A DNA stretch of 64,000 bases from Nigrospora sphaerica (taxonomy: Eukaryota > Ascomycota > Sordariomycetes > Amphisphaeriales > Apiosporaceae): NCBI GenBank assembly GCA_018287875.1, contig JAGVVL010000001.1, positions 1,550,001 to 1,614,000 on the forward strand. Direction: 5' to 3'. This document shows positions 57,464-64,000 of this stretch, piece by piece (positions within the stretch are counted from its first letter, which is position 1; each line of letters begins with the position of its first letter). The notes beneath the pieces were generated by a model. The model ran no database searches and was not told the DNA's origin. It saw only the letters and a list, made by a program, of their open reading frames with translations. A program made the translations under genes and the position numbers.

Positions 57464-58587
57464 ATGCCTGCGTTCTCGGTAGGCAATCAAGTGCCGCCTC
57501 GGGGGGTTTGCCTTCTTCGGCAGCCCGCTCGTCGACCCCCACGTTGCTGATCCCATTTGCAGCGTCTCGTTCGATTCCTGGCCCGCGATGGGCGTGTCTA
57601 TTACGGCGACGCCCTGCTGCCTGAGGGCGTTACAGATGTCGGTAAGACGCGGCAGGCCCGTATCATTTTGGGCGACATCTTCGGCACGCATGAGGTGACG
57701 GACCAGATCGCTGATGTCCGCCTTCTTCTCGCGCCGCTGGCTATCGAGGATGTTAGGACAGTCCGTTGTCTGGGCCTGAACTACGAGAAACACGCCATCG
57801 AGGTAAGGCGCTGGCACCGGGGAAACCTCTAAACAGGCTTGCTGACGCTTCCCCCAGTCCAAGATGCCCATTCCCAAGTACCCTGTGCTGTTTGTAGGTC
57901 TTTTCACCCGGCACATTCTTTTCAAGCGGAACTAAAGACCGGCAAAGTACAAGCCCGTTACTTCGTTGGCTGGCCCCACGGACCCCATCCCGGTGCATCC
58001 GATGGCCCAGGAGCAGCCTGGTCTCGATTACGAGTGCGAGCTGGTCATTGTCATTGGCAAGCGTTGCTCTGACGTGCCAGAGTCCGAGGCTTTGAACTAC
58101 GTCCTGGGATACGCCATCGGAAACGATGTATCCCACCGGGACTGGCAGATCCAGCGAGGTGGTGGCCAGTGGTCTCTCGGCAAAGGTTTCGACGGATGGG
58201 CGCCGTACGGGCCCGGCATCGTCTCGAGTGATTTGATCAATGACCCCCAGACCTTGAGAATCGCCACAAGATTGAATGGGCGAACGGTCCAGGTACGGCT
58301 TCCACTGCGCGCGTAAGTAAGTTGGTGTACGAGGCACTAACCGCGCCTTGCAGGAAAGCAACACCGCCGACATGATCTTCAACGTCAAGAAGACTATTGC
58401 TTTCCTCAGCCAAGGCACCACTCTTCTGCCCGGCGACCTGATCTTCACAGGCACGCCCTCAGGAGTCGGCATGGGCCGCCAGCCCCAGTTGTGGCTCCAA
58501 GATGGCGACGTCGTCGAGGTGGAATTGGAGGGCGTTGGAATCTGCTCCAACAAGATTGAATTCGCCAAAAAGAACTCCAAGCTGTAG
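57464..58587 (+). CDS. Fumarylacetoacetate hydrolase (FAH/FAHD) family enzyme
   Basis: Five exons (57464-57478, 57563-57802, 57858-57893, 57948-58292, 58354-58587) give 289 residues, all phase 0. MPAFS|RLVRFLARDGRVYYGDA opens an N-terminal domain. The catalytic domain holds VRCLGLNYEKHAIE, PKYPVLFYKPVTSLAGPTDP, the metal-binding Glu-x-Glu in DYECELVIVIGK, the Asp in YAIGNDVSHRDWQ, GQWSLGKGFDGWAPYGP and FTGTPSGVGMG. This is the FAHD1/2-like subgroup: cytosolic or mitochondrial Mg2+ enzymes that cleave or decarboxylate acylpyruvates, oxaloacetate or related 2-oxo acids, rather than the tyrosine-pathway FAH, which is longer. The substrate cannot be assigned from sequence. The first exon of 15 bp was set by its ATG and GTAGGC donor; alternatives upstream are not supported. 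It may be co-oriented with the RBR gene only by chance. Confidence 0.9.
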
Positions 58588-59997
58588 AGACGGGGTCTAG
58601 TCAGCTCACCCGCCCCTACAGGGGGCGGTATGCTTCGGCTTAGAGGCTGGGCATTCAGCTGCAAGCTCGCGAACGTCGTGTCGCTTTTTCGCGGCGTTGT
58701 GCGACTAACAACCCCCCTCGGTCTGCAGTTGCGGTTGAACACCACATTTGTAGGCCCCGGAGCCGGGCCGAGTACGTAATTCCAACCATATATATAGCAC
58801 AACGGCTCGATTCAGCCAGAGCCTCGCAGTTTGAAGACGTCTGAACGGGTTACACCTGCCGGATTGGGCTGTTGGTCTCACGAGGGGTGCAACGTGATCG
58901 TGGTTTGGGGGCCACGCCCCAAGCCATGGGGGGGAGTTGTATTGCAACTAGGCTTTTCGAAAGCCATGCAGGAATGATCCAAACCCTGAAGCACGAGAAT
59001 ACGCCTTGCAGAGACCGAGACGCTGTGCCGAAGCCGCTGCCAAGTTACGACCATCAGCTCTGACCCCCCATAGGCGACCTGCTTCCATGGCACTGCCTGT
59101 GCGGCTGAGACTCCCCGTGTGACCACCAGGACCTTGACCAATCATGCCGACTCCGCCACGCAAAATCGCGGGCTGTCGTGGTTTTCCAGTTGGATGTCAG
59201 CCCCTCCAACACCGAGTTAGCGCCGGCTGGAGCTCCCAGTTGCCTACCTACTTAGGTAGAGAAGCATTGAAACCAACATCGTATCGACGATATCGATTGG
59301 ACTGCGCAGCCCCCGGCTGTTTCTTCGCCTTGTCTCCACTCCCGAGCTTCTCCGCGGCGGCCGCTTTTTTTATCGGCCCTCGCGCGCGCCGTCATCAGCC
59401 GCACTGGCGCCCTTGCCCTTCCCCCTCTCGGTGACCGTTCCGGAAAGGCCGCATGTCGAGGGGGGGGTCGACATGGGCAGACGTCGACAATGCTTGGCCG
59501 ACCGCTCGGCACCCCATGCACGTCGCCGCCAACTGCCACCCGCAGGGCTCGGCCTATACCATCCCATACCCAAAAGGCACCCTAGGTGGCATGAGGCACA
59601 AGCACGCCCTTTCCTTGGGTGCGGCCTATGGGTACTGGGTATCTAGGTGCGCGTGCCAAGTACGGCAACAAGACATTGCCTTCAGCACGGCGCTGGTGGC
59701 AGCAGCCAACCAGTACTTACTCCACCAACCCGTACGAAGATAACGGGCTTCCATGGAAGCCTTGCTGCTCTCTTTCGTGCCATAACGGCTCACTTATCCA
59801 AGTTCCTACTCACTTATTCGCCGGCACGGATGGGCCGAGTCGAGAATGCCTTCGGTCAGTGGACTCCACCCTGTCGCCCACTCTTCACTATCCACCTATC
59901 GTCCCGAGCCTCACCTGGATATATCTCCGCCCGCCCGCCGATACCCAGACATACAACTGTCGAGGCCTGATGGTCGAAGAGACCAAAGCCCGGCTCC
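58588..59997. other. Spacer between the FAH-family gene and the RBR gene
   Basis: 1.41 kb with no credible gene. TACCTACTTAGGTAGAG at about 59242 is a short palindromic AT motif of the type seen in other spacers here. It should contain the promoter of the RBR gene. Confidence 0.5.
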
Positions 59998-62397
59998 ATG
60001 AGCTCCAGTTATCCCTACATCATCCAGGACTCTGCCTGGGTCATCCTCTCCTTTGCCACAGCTCTTATACTCGTCTGGGCCCCGCTCCTCGCCATGTTGC
60101 TTGACGAGCCGGTCGAGGTTGAGATGGACGAGTCGGCGGTTTCGGAAGGGCCCGCCACCATAGAGGATGATAGTGGTGGCCCGGTGGATCCAAAGGGCAA
60201 GGGCAAGGCCGTTATGGTCCCAATCGAACCTGCCGCGGCCGAACCTTTTGAAACCATGCTTGCCAAGTTGGAGACGGAGATTGGAGACACGGCCTCGTTC
60301 TGGCACGAATACGAATCGCCCCGCGTTTTGCGGAACGTCGACGGTGTCGAGTCCGACATCCTTCTGCGGATTATCCCGGAGTCCATCGACAGGATCGCGG
60401 CTCGTGCTCGGGATGACAAGGCAAGACGGGAGAAGGCGGCTGAAGCGGCCGAAAAGAGGGCCCAGGAGCTCTCGCCAACTGAGGAAGGGGGTGTATCCGA
60501 TACCAACAGCAGCAAGGACCAAGACGGCCAAAACACGCCGGTTGCCCATGATGATGACAGCTCTAGGCCCGTGGTCAAGCCCACTCAGCCGACAGCCGCC
60601 AGGCCAGAGTATCCGAGCCCTTCCACGGTCGACTTTGCCGGGACGACATTCGCGGTCGACCGGAACGGATTCCTGCAGTTGACGCCGTCGGCAAACAGGA
60701 AAAAACAGTCCATACGACAGCGGATCTTCGGCCGACCCAATACCAATAGTTGTTGCCAGGTGAGAGTCGAATCAAGTGCCGCTGCCGCTGCCAGAAACGA
60801 GGTGCCCAACCTGCCTTGGGGCAAACTCAAGAAAGTGGCTAGCAACGGTAGCAACCCCGGCCCAACGAGCATCCCGGAGAAACAAATGTGAGACCGGGAA
60901 GAACCCCCCCTTTCCCCCTAGCTCTTCTGACACGGACACAGCGAATGCATATCATGTTTCGATGAATTCTCGGCCAAAGAGATAGTCAAGGGACCATGTC
61001 ACAGCTACTGCCGCGACTGTTTTAGTCGCCTCATCACGACGGCTTGCCAAAACGAGCCACAATGGCCCCCTAAGTGCTGCCTCAATACCATTCCCAAGAA
61101 AACCGTCCTCAGGAACGTCGATGCGGCACTGGGAAAAACGTACAGCGAGCGAGCCGAGGAATGGAGTATCCCAGCCAGCGATCGAATCTACTGCAGCCAC
61201 ACGACATGCAGCAAGTGGCTTCGGCCCCGCCAGATAGATAGACCGGCCGGGGTGGCGAAATGCACGCGGGGACACAAGACGTGCACCGTCTGCCGCGGGC
61301 CCGACCACCAAGGAAGGACGTGCCCGCGGGACTTTGACTTGCTGCGGACCGAGGAGCTGGCCGAGGAGGAGGGCTGGCGGCGCTGCCACGGCTGCCGCGC
61401 CTACGTCGAGCACCGCGAGGCCTGCCAGCACATGACGTGCCGATGCGGGGCCGAGTTCTGCTACGTCTGCGGTGCGCGCTGGCAGACGTGCGCCTGCACC
61501 ATGGCGCAGCTTGCGGCCGTCAAGGAGGGCGCGGCGGCGCGGCGGCGGGCGCGGCGGGCGCGCCAGGACGCCGAGGACGCCGAGGCCGCCGAGGCCGTCC
61601 GCCTCGTGGCCGAGTTCGAGCGCGAGGAGGCCCGCAAGGCCGAGCTCCTGCGCCAGCAGCAGGCGGCACGCGAAGAGCGCGAGCTCGAGCGCCGCATCGA
61701 ACAGGAGCTGGCGCGCCGGCTCGGCCTCGAACTCGCCTTCCAGGCCCTCCGCGACACCCTCGCCGCGGTCCACCGGCGCCAGCTGAACGCCGTCACCGCC
61801 GCCCTGAACGAGGAAGGCCGGGCCCTGGCGACCGACGTCGCAGCCGCCGCGGCCGCCATGGAGGAGCGCCACGGGTTCTTGCGGGGATCCATCGCGGCGG
61901 ATACTGTGGCCGTGATCCGGGAGCACCGGGCTTCGCTCGATAGGGACTACGCTGCGCGCGCGCGCGTGGAGCTGCACCTCGAGAGCGAGTACCTCGGCAA
62001 GCTCGTGGAATACTACCGGGGCAAAGCCGACGGCGAGCGAAAAATCTCGGCCGCCATGGACGACCTGGGGCGCAAGATGGACTCGAGGTTCCGGACGTGG
62101 CAAAAGTGGATGCACAACGAGCTCGAGGCCTTTGCGTTCCGGGCCCAGGAGGAGCAGGCGGTCCGACTGGAACTGTTGGAGCACGCGGAGCGACAGCTGG
62201 CCGACAAGATGGCCAGTGACCAGGCCGCGTTCGAGAGAAAAGCGCTGGCGCAGCTCAAGTGGCTCATCATAGTGGTTTCGGAACGGAATAGTATGTTGGT
62301 GGATGCGGAAGCCGATGAGTTGATCAACGGCCGCGACTCTGGCGCTCTGTTCTCTGAAAATGACCTGGACCTCGAGCTCGGCGTTCTGGATTCCTAA
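59998..62397 (+). CDS. Membrane-anchored RBR (RING-IBR-RING) E3 ubiquitin ligase
   Basis: Exons 59998-60887 and 60942-62397 (781 residues); the 54 bp intron has GTGAGA, a CTGAC branch site and ACACAG, phase 2. Residues 12-34 (AWVILSFATALILVWAPLLA) form a single hydrophobic helix, followed by about 260 acidic, disordered residues. RING1 starts at Cys299 (ECISCFDEF, CHSYCRDCF). The IBR includes CCLNTIPKK, YCSHTTCSKWL and CTVCRGPDHQGRTC. RING2 starts at Cys445 (RCHGCRAYVEHREACQHMTC, RCGAEFCYVCG), with the expected catalytic cysteine at residue 458. A long coiled coil rich in Arg/Glu/Ala fills about 490-700. RBR ligases form a ubiquitin thioester on RING2 before transfer. The N-terminal helix would tether it to a membrane (ER or mitochondrial; not decidable). 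The join between exons is supported by frame and splice signals only. Confidence 0.88.
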
Positions 62398-62631
62398 GAA
62401 ATGACGTGATATTGGGGGGAGGGGGAGCGATGGTAGTATAGGCTAAATGGCTCTTGGTATAGGGCTGGACTTTCAGGTAGCTGTTACAGACTAGAACAGT
62501 ATACCAAGACCGGCATCTTTGTTTATGAGTCTCGTTACCGAAAGGGGCACACCTCTAAATCGTGCGGATTACATGCTGTGAACATTTTCTTCGCCCCATG
62601 TAGCCTGGTGGGTCCGAGGGGCATGAGAAAG
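62398..62631. other. Convergent 3' region of the RBR gene and palC
   Basis: 234 bp between the two stop codons, presumably holding both polyadenylation sites. Nothing else is visible. Confidence 0.5.
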
Positions 62632-64000
62632 CTAATAATAAGACCGAGCACTGTCGCTGCGGTAGTGCTCTTGCGTCCCTGGAAAGGCACCGACAGGACC
62701 TGACCTGATAGCTTTTCCCTCATCGTCAGAGCTCGAACCGCCGCGGCCGTAATCATCATCCTGGTCAGGCGGGGCGCGCATGGCCTCCAAGGATTCTCGG
62801 CTGAGTTGCGGGGCCTCGTACGGCTTGATGCTATGAATCTCCCGGCCAGATGGGAGACCGGCGAGCAGAGAGGCAGGCGGGGGGACAATCTGGGTCATCA
62901 TCTGGAGTAGCAAATTAGCATTATTACATTGGGCCAACATGGGCGCGGGGGTCACACGCACAGTATCGTTCATCTTGGCCCATTTCTCCGTCAGCATCTC
63001 GATGACACGGGTTTCTTCCAGTTTGCCGCCGTCGGCTCCCCACCCGGCACCCCTCTCGACCTTCCTGTCCTCTCTCTTGCCCGACCACTCCTTCTTCATC
63101 CGGCTCAAGCTGAGCCCCTTCTTGGCCTCTTTCGGCTCGACACCCAGTTCCTGGAGGCCGCACTGCAGCCAGCCCAGCGCGGTTCCCGTCTGCCCCGAGA
63201 GCTCGGCGTCGATACCGAAGAAGCGGCAGGCTTTGGCCCGGCTGGTGCTCCGCAGGTCCTCGACGTAGCGAACGAGGCCGTCGTTGATCTTCGGAACCCC
63301 CTTGGTGGTGGCCTTGGTCAAGGCCGATGCCTGGGCTGCATGATCGGCGGCGGCCAGGCACAAACGGGCAAACAGGTGGGCCCGGACCTTGGGGATATCC
63401 TGTGCTTTGTACATCCACTCCGTGTCGTTCTTGTTGCGGTCTTGCGCCACGAGTGCCGGGTAGGGATCATCCTTGAGCACGGCTAGGAGAGTGGCCTCGG
63501 CCAGCGCTAAGGAGGCCAGGGCGCGTGCCGTGGCTGCCGAGATGTCGGCACACGGGGGGCTGGTGAGGAGGCCCTCGGCGCGACGTGCCACAAAGTCGTG
63601 AACGGAAGCCGAATCTAGCAAATGCTTGGTTGCCGTCTGAATGGCCGTGGTGCGCTCCTGAGATCCGACCAGAGCGCCGGATGTGACGTACAGAGGGTGC
63701 AGGGCGGCACGGGCAAGGGCCGTGTGGGCGAAACCCAGGGCCGTCAAGGCAAAGAAAGACTCGTATTGCAAAGACTGGATCTTGACGCGAGCAGCCTCCT
63801 TGCCCGGCACGGCGTTATCGGACACAGTGGGCCTCCATTCGATGGCCGGTGTGGACAGGAGGGACACGGCGATTTGCTCGTTGTGAAGCAGGCCACGATC
63901 TAGCCCGGCCTCGACGGCAAACAGATACGGCAGGTAGCTGTTGAGGCTGCTGACGATGAAGGGGAGACTGGGCGGCTGCGAAGCCGGAGGAAGCCGCTTG
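62632..64000 (-). CDS. palC: pH-response regulator PalC (BRO1 domain), 3' part, truncated by window edge
   Basis: The gene enters from the right edge on the minus strand. Visible exons are 62962-64000 and 62632-62901, with a probable 60 bp in-frame intron 62902-62961 (GTGCGT, TGCTAAT branch site, CTCCAG). The visible N-terminal part reads [20 protein letters not shown] and [12 protein letters not shown], then [20 protein letters not shown] and [19 protein letters not shown], the BRO1 helical solenoid pattern of PalC. Further on come [20 protein letters not shown] and [18 protein letters not shown], and a disordered C-terminus ending RSDSARSYY. PalC binds the ESCRT-III subunit Vps32 at plasma-membrane sites and links PalH/PalF sensing to PalA/PalB and PacC processing under alkaline pH. 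The start codon and about 40-50 residues lie beyond the window. Confidence 0.9.
   Translation of the reverse strand, partial: KRLPPASQPPSLPFIVSSLNSYLPYLFAVEAGLDRGLLHNEQIAVSLLSTPAIEWRPTVSDNAVPGKEAARVKIQSLQYESFFALTALGFAHTALARAALHPLYVTSGALVGSQERTTAIQTATKHLLDSASVHDFVARRAEGLLTSPPCADISAATARALASLALAEATLLAVLKDDPYPALVAQDRNKNDTEWMYKAQDIPKVRAHLFARLCLAAADHAAQASALTKATTKGVPKINDGLVRYVEDLRSTSRAKACRFFGIDAELSGQTGTALGWLQCGLQELGVEPKEAKKGLSLSRMKKEWSGKREDRKVERGAGWGADGGKLEETRVIEMLTEKWAKMNDTVRVTPAPMLAQCNNANLLLQMMTQIVPPPASLLAGLPSGREIHSIKPYEAPQLSRESLEAMRAPPDQDDDYGRGGSSSDDEGKAIRSGPVGAFPGTQEHYRSDSARSYY

Noticed and set aside
60952..62184. 410-codon minus-strand frame across the RBR gene
   Set aside because: Antisense of the RING/coiled-coil coding exon; Leu/Ala/Gly-rich with no motif.
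1..64000. tRNA, 5S rRNA and intact transposon genes
   Set aside because: I looked for T-loop GGTTCGA-type boxes, the fungal 5S core and transposase or reverse-transcriptase motifs on both strands and found none that held up. A tRNAscan-SE and Rfam run would settle it.

Overview
The window is nuclear DNA of a filamentous ascomycete, most likely a Sordariomycete and probably Sordariales (Neurospora/Chaetomium relatives). The reasons are the protein families present (AOD-1-type alternative oxidase, a four-domain Ras-associating adenylate cyclase, PalC, fungal Crz1), short introns with GTAAGT-like donors and CTAAC or CTGAC branch sites, GC-rich third codon positions, and long gene-poor spacers. 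All gene models come from reading exons and splice sites by eye. Splice phases add up for every multi-exon model, and both strands are used.

Layout. 1-1440: 5' two thirds of the calcineurin-regulated factor Crz1 (-), cut by the left edge. 1441-7628: 6.2 kb spacer. 7629-8770: alternative oxidase (-), divergent from eIF3j/HCR1 (+, 10455-11524). 13020-20518: adenylate cyclase (-), preceded by a 4.8 kb spacer with tandem arrays. 25315-27067: RTC4-domain protein (-), divergent from dynamitin (+, 27842-29240). Next come rps28 (+), the molybdopterin synthase small subunit (+), a PSI-domain membrane protein (-), MOB2 (-), LEO1 (+), a patatin-like protein lacking its catalytic residues (+), a 3.9 kb spacer, a GC3-rich unknown protein (+, 44732-45364), a secreted SGNH hydrolase (+) and ERB1 (-).

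52.1-55.9 kb is the only clearly accessory segment. It holds the remains of an FAD-linked oxidase gene abutting the remains of a HET-NACHT NLR (allorecognition/innate-immunity type) gene. The NLR relic carries several TAG stops where the family expects Trp or Gln, consistent with RIP-type C-to-T mutation, plus frameshifts. A fumarylacetoacetate hydrolase-family gene (+), a membrane-anchored RBR ubiquitin ligase (+) and the 3' part of palC (-, cut by the right edge) follow.

The intact genes do not form a metabolic cluster. Most are single-copy housekeeping or signalling genes: Ca2+/calcineurin, cAMP, NDR-kinase/MOB and ambient-pH signalling; ribosome biogenesis and translation; Paf1C; dynactin; Moco biosynthesis. 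No tRNA, 5S rRNA, CRISPR array or intact transposon was recognised. The least ordinary items are the decayed NLR/oxidase island, the patatin-fold pseudoenzyme, the membrane-anchored RBR protein, and the long repeat-bearing regions at the 5' end of the adenylate cyclase gene.
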